Assembly (NCBI GenBank): GCA_902796025.1
Contig: CADBNW010000120.1
Span: 1-34,455, forward strand
Direction: 5' to 3'
From: an uncultured Eubacteriales bacterium
GTDB lineage: Bacteria; Bacillota; Clostridia; Christensenellales; Aristaeellaceae
Length of the DNA: 34,455 nucleotides
The notes below the pieces were generated by a model that did not search any database, was not told the DNA's origin, and worked only from the letters and a program-made list of their open reading frames with translations. Each line of letters opens with the position of its first letter. The first letter of the stretch is position 1. Positions 9,092 through 16,449 of the stretch are shown here, piece by piece. The position numbers and the translations under genes are program-made.

Positions 9092-9564
9092 ACGCGCTGA
9101 TCCTGTGCGTCGGAAAGCTGCGCGAAAAGTGGCAGGCGCAGGGCTGCGAGGAGTATCTAAAGCGCCTGACCCGCTATGGAAAATACGAGCTTATCAGCGT
9201 GCCGGACGAGCCGGAGCCGGAAAAGCCCTCTCCCGCCCTGGATAAGCGGGTGATGGACAAGGAGGGCAAGGCGCTGCTTAAGTACATCAAGCCCGGCGAC
9301 TTTGTGGCCGCGCTGTGTGTCGAGGGGCGCCAGATGGGTTCAACCGAGCTTGCCTCCTGGATGCGCCTTAAGGAAAACGCTGGCATACGGCCCGTATTTG
9401 TGATTGGCGGCTCGCTGGGGCTGAGCAGCGACGTCGTAAGCCACGCCGACGAACGACTTTCGTTTTCAAAATTCACCTTTCCCCACGGTCTGATGCGCGT
9501 GATCCTGCTGGAACAGCTGTACCGGGGCGAGCGCATAAACGCCGGGGAACGGTATCACAAATAA
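9088..9564 (+). CDS. rlmH: 23S rRNA (pseudouridine1915-N3)-methyltransferase RlmH
   Basis: A 158-residue SPOUT-class methyltransferase that methylates pseudouridine 1915 in helix 69 of 23S rRNA on assembled 70S ribosomes. The SAM-binding knot FVIGGSLGLSSDV, the preceding LCVEGRQMGSTELA segment, and the C-terminal EQLYRGERINAGERYHK, which matches the invariant YHK ending, identify it. Length is exactly family-typical. The ATG at 9088 overlaps the CPBP gene stop by 4 nt; starting further upstream would give a non-homologous tail inside that gene. Confidence 0.95.
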   Translation: MNALILCVGKLREKWQAQGCEEYLKRLTRYGKYELISVPDEPEPEKPSPALDKRVMDKEGKALLKYIKPGDFVAALCVEGRQMGSTELASWMRLKENAGIRPVFVIGGSLGLSSDVVSHADERLSFSKFTFPHGLMRVILLEQLYRGERINAGERYHK

Positions 9565-9580
9565 TTGGAGGTATTCAATC

Positions 9581-10765
9581 ATGAAACGCACCCTTGTCGC
9601 ACTTCTCCTTGTCCTTGCGCTTAGCCTTGGGCTGTGCCTGTCCAATGCAGAGGAGCAGGCCGCGGGCCCCCAGCCCACCCTGCTTATGACCATCGACGAC
9701 GCCGAGGTCTGGCTCAGCGATATCCAGAACATCGCCTATCAGCTGTACATGTACGGCTACGCGGAAAGCATGTACGATTACCTGCAGGCGCTGGACTATT
9801 GGCTGATGAGCTCCGTGGCCGCGCAGGTGCTTGCCGGCCCCAAAGCAGAGGAGCTTTTGAAGGACAGCTACGCGCAGCTCAAGCAGGATTACGAAACGGA
9901 GTTCGACAGCTACGTCGAGGAATACGCGCAGTCTCTCTTTGAGGAGGGCGACAGCGAGGAAACCAAAGCTGCAAAGCGCCAGCAGGCCATAGCGGAATAC
10001 GCCGCCGAGGGCCTTGAGCGCGACAGCTACACCTACAGAAGCCTCGCCCTGGACGCCATGGAGGTCCTGCTTGCAGACGTCATCGCGCAGCCCACAGACG
10101 AGGATATCCAGGCGCTGTATGACGAATACGTCGCAACCCACAAAAGCTACTTTGAAAACAACGTGGCCCTGTACGAGTACTACACCATGATGAACGGCTA
10201 CGATTCCTACTATGTGCCCGCGGGCTACAGAAGCGTGCTGCACATCCTTCTTGATGTGGAAGAGGAACTGAAGACCGCCTACACCAGCGCCGCGCCGGAA
10301 GAGAAAGAAGCTGCCGGTCAGGCCATGATCGACGCAAACCGCGAAAAGCTGGACGCGATCTATCTGGCCCTTGAGGAGGGCGCGCAGTTCCAGGATCTGA
10401 TCGCCCAGTACAACACCGACCCCGGCATGAAGGACGAGGCCACCCTGCAGGAGGGCTACCCCGTGCACAGCCAAAGCGCAGTCTATGCCCAGGAATTCAC
10501 CGACGGCGCGTTCTCCAGCGAAATGCAAAAGCCCGGCGACGTGAGCAAGCCCATTCCCAGCCAGTTCGGCGTGCACGTGATGTACTACCTTAAGGACATC
10601 CCGGAGGGCGCGGTCGAGTTAACCGACGCCATGAAGGAGCGCCTTTCCATAAACGTCGCCGCCCGAAATCGCCAGAACTATCTGATCAGCGAACTGAAAA
10701 AGCACGAGATCACTTATACCGATGCCTATTCCAGCGTCATTACCCAGCCCAACATCCTGCAGTAA
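9581..10765 (+). CDS. Secreted PrsA/parvulin-type peptidyl-prolyl isomerase
   Basis: A 394-residue exported foldase. A Sec signal peptide (basic MKR, hydrophobic core, cleavage near SNA-EE) opens the protein. A long acidic helical SurA/PrsA-like chaperone region follows, then a parvulin domain at about residues 215-340 with YRSVLHILLD at its start and PSQFGVHVMYYLKD at its end. PrsA proteins help proteins fold after crossing the membrane. Unlike most Gram-positive PrsA it lacks a convincing lipobox: the signal-peptide cysteine is preceded by Leu, not Gly/Ala/Ser. It may therefore be released rather than lipid-anchored. A GGAGG site precedes the ATG, 16 nt after rlmH. Confidence 0.82.
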   Translation: MKRTLVALLLVLALSLGLCLSNAEEQAAGPQPTLLMTIDDAEVWLSDIQNIAYQLYMYGYAESMYDYLQALDYWLMSSVAAQVLAGPKAEELLKDSYAQLKQDYETEFDSYVEEYAQSLFEEGDSEETKAAKRQQAIAEYAAEGLERDSYTYRSLALDAMEVLLADVIAQPTDEDIQALYDEYVATHKSYFENNVALYEYYTMMNGYDSYYVPAGYRSVLHILLDVEEELKTAYTSAAPEEKEAAGQAMIDANREKLDAIYLALEEGAQFQDLIAQYNTDPGMKDEATLQEGYPVHSQSAVYAQEFTDGAFSSEMQKPGDVSKPIPSQFGVHVMYYLKDIPEGAVELTDAMKERLSINVAARNRQNYLISELKKHEITYTDAYSSVITQPNILQ

Positions 10766-10809
10766 TTACATTTTTGTGACAATATTTACGATTTAACCCT
10801 CGTCAGGTA

Positions 10810-10837
10810 TTGATAAAGTGCAAAAGTGTGGTATAAT
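10810..10837 (+). promoter_or_regulatory. Sigma-A-type promoter of the acidic protein gene
   Basis: A -35 TTGATA (10810-10815) and a -10 TATAAT (10832-10837) are 16 nt apart, with a TGG extended -10 immediately before the -10. The 5' leader is about 70 nt and holds a 7-bp inverted repeat (10847-10853 with 10878-10884). Confidence 0.75.
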
Positions 10838-10915
10838 GTAGAGTAACAGGGAAAGTGTTTGAAATTTCGTTTGCCCCTTCCCTGAGATCGATCAATTGCT
10901 AAGGCGGTAATGGAT

Positions 10916-13411
10916 ATGGCGGATAAGCCCACTTATCTGGAATACATTCAGCAGCACGAGGAAAAGCGCCGCAAATATGCCCAGGCGCACGGCCTCGATT
11001 ATGAAAGCCTTTATCCCACGCACAAAAAAGCTGCCCCTCCCGAGGCGGAGGAAGAGCCCGCTTCCGAGGAATACCCCGCGGAAGAAGCTGCCCCGCAGGA
11101 AGACGAATACGGCGCAACTGTCGCAGACGAGGTGGAGGCCCCCACTTCGGAAGAGGAGCCGGACGCCGAAGAAGCAGCCGAGCCTGAGGAGGAAGAAGCG
11201 GACGAAGCCAGCGAGGCTTACGACGAGGACGCCGACAGCGAGGACGAAGACGACGAGGACGCTGACGCGCCCTTTGCGCGCACCAGCCGTCTGGTTCGGG
11301 GCTGGTTTGGCAAGCTGAAGCGGATGAGCGAAGAGCCGGAGGAGCCGGCTGCAGAGGAGCCTGCTGAAGCGGCGGAAGCTGAGCAGCCGGAAGCCGATAA
11401 CGAGGACGCGCCCGCAGAGGACGAGGATGCCCCTTCCATCGATCCGGAGGCCGAGGAGGAAGCCGCAGACGAGGAAGGCGGTGAAGAAGACGGCGAGGAA
11501 GACGAAGAGGAAGAGCCCTCCGAGGGTCTTGGCAGCCGCTTAAAGGGACTTTTCGGCCGCCTTCGCAAGGGCGGAAAGCCAGAATCCGGCGAAGAAGACG
11601 AGGACTTTGACCTGGACGGCGAAGAAGCCGCAGACGAAGAAGACGACGCCGAAAAGGCGGAGCAATACACCCCGGAGGATCTGGGCTATACAGACGAAGA
11701 GCCCTCCCCCGCCCAGGACGAAGCAGATGACGACAGCTTCTCCTTTGGGGAATCGGACGACGAAGAGGACGGCTCCCCGGATGAGGCTCCTTCTATCGAT
11801 GCCGAAGAAGACGACGGCCTGGAAGACGAAGAAGCGGACGAAGACGAAGAAGCTGACGAAGAGGACGACGAGCCCGAAGAGGAAGAGCCGCGCATTAGCT
11901 TGAAGCGCGCCTTCGGAAAGCTCTTTGGCCGCTCCAAAAAGGCCGAGCCCGCGGAAAGCGAGGAAGATCCCTTCTCCACCGAACAAATCACCAGCGACGA
12001 AGAGCTCGACTGGATGAGTGGCGACGCTGACGTGGGCACACAAAACAGCGCGCCCAGCGAAGAAAACACCCCTGATAAGGAGGACGACGAAATGGCTAAT
12101 CCCGGAACCGACGATATGATCACTGCTGCAAGCGGCGAAAAGGTACTGAGCCGCCGCGAACGCAGGAAGCTGCAGGAAAAGGCTGCCCAGGAAAGCGCCT
12201 CCGCCAGTTCCCCCACCCGCAGCTATACCCCCATACGCCAGGAAAAAGAGCAGAAACCCGCTCCTGCCCCCGAAGAAACGCACGACTCCGACGAGGAAGA
12301 AAGTCCCAAGCCCAAGCGCAAGGGCTTCAGCCTCTTTGGCCGCCGCCATAAGGAGGACGAGGAGGAAGAGGACGACGACGGCTCAGAAGCGGACGTGCCT
12401 TCTGACGACGGATCAGAGGCACCGGATGAAATCGAAGAAGAGCCCGCCCAGGAGCCCGCACAGCCGGAAGCTTCACAAGAGCCCGAGCTGAAAACCAGCC
12501 GTCCCCATTTCTTCATGCCGGAAAAGGAAAACAAAACCGAGCAGCCGGCAAAACGCAGGGTCTTTTTGAGCGAAGACGACGAGGAGGACGAGGAGAGCGC
12601 CAAAGACGAATCCCCCGCCCCTGCCGAGCCGGTCAAAGCTGAGCCCAGGCGTCTTGACGAGGACGAGGACGACGATGATGACGACGTAGAACAAGTCGAA
12701 GACGACGAGGACGAAAAAGACGACGAAGACAGTGATGACGACGAGGACGAAGAAGAGGAAGAAGAGGAAAAAGAAAAGAAGCATCGCTGGGGCTGGTTCA
12801 GGCGCAAGAAAAAAGACGAAGACGACAAAGATGATGAAGATGACGAAGATGAAGATGAAGACGACGAAGACGAAGATGACGAAGACGAAGACGACGACGA
12901 CGATGAAGATGACGACGATGATGACGATGATGATGATGACGAAGATGACGACGACGATGATGAAGACGATGATGACGATGATGACGATGATGACGATGAA
13001 GGCGATGAAGACGATGATGAAGACGATGACAACGACGATGATGAAGACGATGAAGACGATGACGACGATGATGAAGACGATGACGACGACGACGATGAAG
13101 ACGATGAAGACGATGATGACGATGATGAAGACGATGATGACGACGACAGGTTCAACATCGACGACGATGAATTTGCAGAGCGCGATCCAGACGACGATGA
13201 TGAGGACGACGCCGACGACGTCAGCTTTGGTCAGAACCTCCTTGGCATCTTAAAGGGCACCGCGCTGGTAGTGCTGCTGCTTGCCGCCGCCGTCGTGCTA
13301 TTGCGCACGGTGGAAGCCGTCGCCGAATCCAGCGAGAGCTTCACCTTCAGCTGCGACTGGTTCCGCAATCATCTTGGCGCCGTCGGACGCTTCCTCTTCC
13401 CCGCAAAATAA
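10916..13411 (+). CDS. Giant acidic, intrinsically disordered membrane-anchored protein, unknown function
   Basis: An 831-residue protein composed mostly of Asp and Glu with no recognisable enzyme domain. A short N-terminal helical segment (MADKPTYLEYIQQHEEK) is followed by acidic low-complexity sequence interrupted by basic-aromatic islands at about 120-136, 205-221, 326-342, 465-479 and 619-633. Four contain FG followed by K or R (GWFGKLKR, GLFGRLRK, KLFGRSKK, SLFGRRHK); the fifth is GWFRRKKK. Residues 634-745 are almost pure Asp/Glu, mainly GAC/GAT codons. One membrane segment (about 774-798) is followed by a 30-residue tail. The start at 10916 is preferred because AAGGCGG lies 8 nt upstream; an ATG at 10910 is too close to it. 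The gene has its own promoter and terminator. The function is unknown; charge-driven scaffolding or cation binding are only guesses. Confidence 0.85.
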   Translation: MADKPTYLEYIQQHEEKRRKYAQAHGLDYESLYPTHKKAAPPEAEEEPASEEYPAEEAAPQEDEYGATVADEVEAPTSEEEPDAEEAAEPEEEEADEASEAYDEDADSEDEDDEDADAPFARTSRLVRGWFGKLKRMSEEPEEPAAEEPAEAAEAEQPEADNEDAPAEDEDAPSIDPEAEEEAADEEGGEEDGEEDEEEEPSEGLGSRLKGLFGRLRKGGKPESGEEDEDFDLDGEEAADEEDDAEKAEQYTPEDLGYTDEEPSPAQDEADDDSFSFGESDDEEDGSPDEAPSIDAEEDDGLEDEEADEDEEADEEDDEPEEEEPRISLKRAFGKLFGRSKKAEPAESEEDPFSTEQITSDEELDWMSGDADVGTQNSAPSEENTPDKEDDEMANPGTDDMITAASGEKVLSRRERRKLQEKAAQESASASSPTRSYTPIRQEKEQKPAPAPEETHDSDEEESPKPKRKGFSLFGRRHKEDEEEEDDDGSEADVPSDDGSEAPDEIEEEPAQEPAQPEASQEPELKTSRPHFFMPEKENKTEQPAKRRVFLSEDDEEDEESAKDESPAPAEPVKAEPRRLDEDEDDDDDDVEQVEDDEDEKDDEDSDDDEDEEEEEEEKEKKHRWGWFRRKKKDEDDKDDEDDEDEDEDDEDEDDEDEDDDDDEDDDDDDDDDDDEDDDDDDEDDDDDDDDDDDEGDEDDDEDDDNDDDEDDEDDDDDDEDDDDDDDEDDEDDDDDDEDDDDDDRFNIDDDEFAERDPDDDDEDDADDVSFGQNLLGILKGTALVVLLLAAAVVLLRTVEAVAESSESFTFSCDWFRNHLGAVGRFLFPAK
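12077..12094 (+). promoter_or_regulatory. Possible internal ribosome binding site and start codon
   Basis: A consensus AAGGAGG (12077-12083) stands 8 nt before an in-frame ATG (12092-12094) within the acidic protein gene. Starting here would give a 439-residue form beginning MANPGTDDMITAASGEK. The preceding Lys-Glu-Asp codons could create the motif by chance, so use of this start is unproven. Confidence 0.4.
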
Positions 13412-13425
13412 ATAAACAATGAAAC

Positions 13426-13465
13426 AAACAGGCGATGTCCAAAGGATGTCGCCTGTTTTATGTTT
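13426..13465 (+). terminator. Rho-independent terminator after the acidic protein gene
   Basis: A 10-bp stem (13426-13435 with 13449-13458), extended by a TCC/GGA pairing within the loop, is followed by T-rich sequence. It lies 15 nt after the stop codon and before the next promoter. Confidence 0.85.
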
Positions 13466-13504
13466 TATTCAAAACACTTGCTTCAAAGTTCCCCTATTCT
13501 TTTC

Positions 13505-13533
13505 TTGACTTCTATTTTGGCCTCCCTTATAAT
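13505..13533 (+). promoter_or_regulatory. Sigma-A-type promoter of the MATE/HAD unit
   Basis: A -35 TTGACT (13505-13510) and a -10 TATAAT (13528-13533) have an ideal 17-nt spacer. The position shows that the MATE gene starts at 13559 and not at an upstream in-frame ATG at 13460. Confidence 0.85.
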
Positions 13534-13558
13534 TTTCAAAAACCCTGCGGAGGCGGCC

Positions 13559-14938
13559 ATGCACCTGATGACGCGAGACAGATCGTTTTACAAAAGCTAT
13601 TTCTCCCTGATGTGCTTTATCGCGTTTCAAAATCTGTTATCCTTCAGCGTGGCGCTGCTTGACAACGTGATGCTGAGCCGCTATTCTGCTTTGGCGCTCA
13701 ACGGCGCGGCCCTTGCCAACCAGATCCAGTTTTTGCTGCAGATGATCGTGGTGGCCGCGGGCGAGGGCGTGGTGGTGCTGGCCGCGCAGTACTGGGGCGC
13801 GCGCCGCACGCAGCCGATCTACACAATAAGCGGCGTGGGGCTTTTGACCGGGCTGGTGTTTGGAGCTGTCTTCTTTGCCGGCTGCTCCCTTTTTCCAAAA
13901 GGGATCCTTGGACTATTGAGCAACGACGCCGAGATCGTCGCCGCTGCCGGGCAGTACGTGTCCATCATCCGCTTCACCTACCCTGTGTACTGCATCACAA
14001 CCGTGCTGCTTGCGACCCAGCGCTCCGTGGAAAACGCACGCGTGGGCTTCGCAGTCATGCTTTCGAGCCTTTTTATAAACCTCTTTTTCAATTACTGCCT
14101 CATATACGGGCATTTGGGCTTTCCGCAGATGGGCATACGCGGGGCGGCGCTGGCAACGCTGATCGCGCGCTGCTTCGAGCTTGCGATCACGCTGATCTAC
14201 ACCTTCCGGGTGGATAAAAAGCTGCGCCTTACGCCGCAAAAGCTGCTTACGAGAAACGCGCTTCTCAGGCACGACTACTACAAATACGCTACCCCCATCA
14301 TGCTTGGCGGCGCGAGCTGGGGCATCGCCATGTTCATACAGACCTCCATCATCGGGCACATGAGCGGCGACGTGATCAGCGCAAACTCCCTGGCGCTGTC
14401 GGTGTTCAACGTGATCAGCGTCTTTGCCTACGGCGGCGGCAACGCGGCGGGCGTGCTCACCGGAAAGCTCGTAGGCAGCGGCGAAAAAAGCCGCATCCGC
14501 GAATACGTCTACACCATGCAATGCCTGTTTTTGATGACCGGCGTCGTGACCGGCGCGCTGATCTTTACCCTGCGCCTGCCGGTCATTAAGCTTTACGGCC
14601 TGGAAAGCGAAGGCGCCGTACACTACGCAAAGCAGTTTTTGCTGGTGCTCAGCATCACCTCCATCGGCACCTCTTACCAGGCGCCCTGCCTTACCGGCAT
14701 CGTGCGCGGCGGCGGGCTGACCAAGTTCGTCTTCTATAACGACCTCATCTTCCAATGGGGCATCGTGCTGCTGTTTTCGCTTCTGGCCGCATACGTTTGG
14801 CATCTTGCCCCCGTGTGGGTGTTTTTCATCCTGAAAAGCGACCAGCTGCTCAAGTGCGCCGTGGCGGCGGTGGAGGTCAACCGCTTTACCTGGATCCGAA
14901 ACCTCACCAAGGGAGGAGAAGCAAATGGGCAGGTTTGA
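13559..14938 (+). CDS. MATE-family efflux transporter
   Basis: A 459-residue membrane protein with twelve predicted hydrophobic segments in two similar halves, the architecture of MATE (MOP superfamily) exporters that use Na+ or H+ gradients to expel cationic drugs or metabolites. Family-like stretches include LLDNVMLSRYSALALNGAAL near the N-terminus and QAPCLTGIVRGGG in the second half. The ATG at 13559 has GGAGG upstream and lies just after a promoter that excludes the longer reading. The last 14 nt overlap the HAD phosphatase gene, so the two are co-transcribed. The substrate is unknown. Confidence 0.9.
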   Translation: MHLMTRDRSFYKSYFSLMCFIAFQNLLSFSVALLDNVMLSRYSALALNGAALANQIQFLLQMIVVAAGEGVVVLAAQYWGARRTQPIYTISGVGLLTGLVFGAVFFAGCSLFPKGILGLLSNDAEIVAAAGQYVSIIRFTYPVYCITTVLLATQRSVENARVGFAVMLSSLFINLFFNYCLIYGHLGFPQMGIRGAALATLIARCFELAITLIYTFRVDKKLRLTPQKLLTRNALLRHDYYKYATPIMLGGASWGIAMFIQTSIIGHMSGDVISANSLALSVFNVISVFAYGGGNAAGVLTGKLVGSGEKSRIREYVYTMQCLFLMTGVVTGALIFTLRLPVIKLYGLESEGAVHYAKQFLLVLSITSIGTSYQAPCLTGIVRGGGLTKFVFYNDLIFQWGIVLLFSLLAAYVWHLAPVWVFFILKSDQLLKCAVAAVEVNRFTWIRNLTKGGEANGQV

Positions 14939-15692
14939 CGGAATCCTGCTTTGCAGCGATTACGACGGCACTCTCGCCGGGCCTGACGGCAAGGTTTCCC
15001 CCGAAAATGCGCAGGCGATACGCTATTTTACGGAAAACGGCGGCCTGTTTACCCTGGCCACCAGCCGCAGTCCGGACTTTGTCCGTCAGATGTGCGCCGT
15101 ACTCCCCCTGAACGCCCCGGTCATGTGCTTGAATGGCGGCGCGATCGTGGATCCCGAAAGCTTTCGCGTACTGGAGATCTCCCCTTTGCCGCAAAGCGCA
15201 AAGGCCATCCTGCCGCAGCTTGCCCACCCCGAAGCGACCTATCAGGTGGATCTATGGTACGGAGACTGCCAGATCATACGCTGGCGTTTGGACAGCGGAA
15301 GGCCCCTTGCGGGCGCGTTTGACGCCGTCCCCTCTCCCCTGTTTAAGGCCGTGCTCATAAACAGCCAGCGCGAAGCGGCCGAGCGCATACGCGATACTGC
15401 CAAAGAGACCTACGCGGGGCTTTACCGCTTTGAGCGCTCCTGGCCGGAGGGGCTTGAGATCCTGCCCGCAAACGGCGGCAAGGGCAGCGCGCTTGGGCGC
15501 ATCAAAGCTCATACTGGCGCAAAGCGCACCGTGGGCATCGGCGATTTTGAAAACGACGTTTCGCTGCTTGAGGCTGCGGACTGCGGCATCGCCGTAGCAA
15601 ACGCCCTGCCCTGCGTAAAGCAGGCTGCTGACCTTATGACCGTCGAAAACACACAGCACGCGCTAAGGCACGTGATCTGCGAAATGCTATAA
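14925..15692 (+). CDS. Cof-type HAD-IIB family sugar-phosphatase-like hydrolase
   Basis: A 255-residue HAD phosphatase. Motif I is CSDYDGT (nucleophile D12, acid/base D14; Tyr replaces the usual Leu between them). Motif II is in LATSRS, the conserved lysine is in NGGKGSALG, and motif IV is GIGDFENDVSLLEAA. The cap region between motifs II and III fits the Cof/YidA group, which dephosphorylates sugar phosphates, flavin precursors or similar small molecules. It follows the MATE gene with a 14-nt overlap and a GGGAGGAG ribosome binding site. Its stop codon begins the downstream terminator palindrome. Confidence 0.9.
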   Translation: MGRFDGILLCSDYDGTLAGPDGKVSPENAQAIRYFTENGGLFTLATSRSPDFVRQMCAVLPLNAPVMCLNGGAIVDPESFRVLEISPLPQSAKAILPQLAHPEATYQVDLWYGDCQIIRWRLDSGRPLAGAFDAVPSPLFKAVLINSQREAAERIRDTAKETYAGLYRFERSWPEGLEILPANGGKGSALGRIKAHTGAKRTVGIGDFENDVSLLEAADCGIAVANALPCVKQAADLMTVENTQHALRHVICEML

Positions 15693-15724
15693 AAAGCGCG
15701 GCTGCGATCGCAGCCGCGCTTTTT
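15691..15724. terminator. Bidirectional terminator between convergent operons
   Basis: This is a perfect 34-nt palindrome with five A at one end, five T at the other and a GC-rich 24-nt core. It can terminate both the plus-strand HAD gene, whose TAA overlaps its first bases, and the long minus-strand operon ending at 15733. Confidence 0.92.
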
Positions 15725-15732
15725 GACAGGGC

Positions 15733-16449
15733 CTAGTGATAATCGATCATCGCTTTCAGGCGCTTTGCGCGCTGTTCGTCTGAGTAGATCAGAATGATGA
15801 TCTGATCAAACGCGTTTGAAATATTGTACAGCTGTTCTTTGCAGCCCTCCGCCTTCAAAACGCCGTTTACAAAGCTCAGCATCATATACAGGTTGATCCA
15901 ATCCCCCATGCTTTTCAGCTCCACGGAGTAAGGGCGTCCGTTGCACAGGAAGGAAACGCCGCGCTTTCCCTCCAGCTCGTCCGTCATTTTGCTTAAGTCT
16001 TCCTTTACATCCGTAATGCTCACCTCGGGCACGATCGCCTGCACGCCCTGCAAAAACAGTGTATACATGTTTTCGATGTCGTACACCTCGGCGTCGAAGG
16101 CGTAGACCTGATCGGAGGTAGGCGTCCAGGCGTCGGTTTCATAGTCAAAGATGCCCCAGCCCTTGACCATCAGCGTATCGAACATGATCGAGCTGTCCTT
16201 TTGGTACATTTTCTGCAAAGACTCGATGAACTCGCTCATATCCCATTCGCTTTCCTGAAGCTTTTGCAGATAGGCTTCGTGCTGCGCCATCGTCGCAAGC
16301 ACTTCGTCTGCGCTCACCGTAAGCCCCTGCCCGGCCAGCTTCATGGCGATCATGCGGGCGCGCAGCTGCTCGTCCAGGCCCATTTCCCCCAGGCAGCAGG
16401 GAAAAAGCAAAAGCAGCGCAAGCAGCGCGGCAAAGAACCTCTTTTTCAT
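15733..16449 (-). CDS. Secreted protein of unknown function, last gene of the polC operon
   Basis: A 238-residue protein with a clear signal peptide (MKKR, hydrophobic core, PCCLGE near the cleavage region). The two cysteines do not make a strong lipobox. The mature part is alpha-helical in appearance, with a MYQKDSSIMFDTLM segment and a Tyr/Phe-rich centre. I do not recognise a family. It starts with a strong AAGGAGG site inside the preceding gene and overlaps that gene by 4 nt (ATGA), so it is translated with it. The pairing suggests that the two act in the same extracytoplasmic process. Confidence 0.75.
   Translation of the reverse strand: MKKRFFAALLALLLLFPCCLGEMGLDEQLRARMIAMKLAGQGLTVSADEVLATMAQHEAYLQKLQESEWDMSEFIESLQKMYQKDSSIMFDTLMVKGWGIFDYETDAWTPTSDQVYAFDAEVYDIENMYTLFLQGVQAIVPEVSITDVKEDLSKMTDELEGKRGVSFLCNGRPYSVELKSMGDWINLYMMLSFVNGVLKAEGCKEQLYNISNAFDQIIILIYSDEQRAKRLKAMIDYH

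Noticed and set aside
9575..10576. 333-residue open frame opposite the PrsA-like gene
   Set aside because: The sense strand has a signal peptide, a ribosome binding site and a parvulin domain; the antisense frame has none of these.
12820..13153. CRISPR array or tandem repeat element
   Set aside because: The repetition is of single Asp/Glu codons inside an open reading frame, with no constant repeat and unique spacer structure.
12223..13158. Antisense 311-residue open frame made almost only of serine
   Set aside because: It is the reverse complement of the Asp/Glu codon tract, where GAC/GAT/GAA read backwards give Ser/Leu-type codons. There is no independent start signal or domain.
12732..13253. 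Met/Thr/Lys-rich 173-residue frame on the plus strand
   Set aside because: It is a shifted reading of the repeated GATGAC codons of the acidic protein; composition is an artefact of the repeat.
13460..13558. Upstream extension of the MATE protein
   Set aside because: A consensus promoter lies at 13505-13533, inside this extension, and the extension begins within the preceding terminator.
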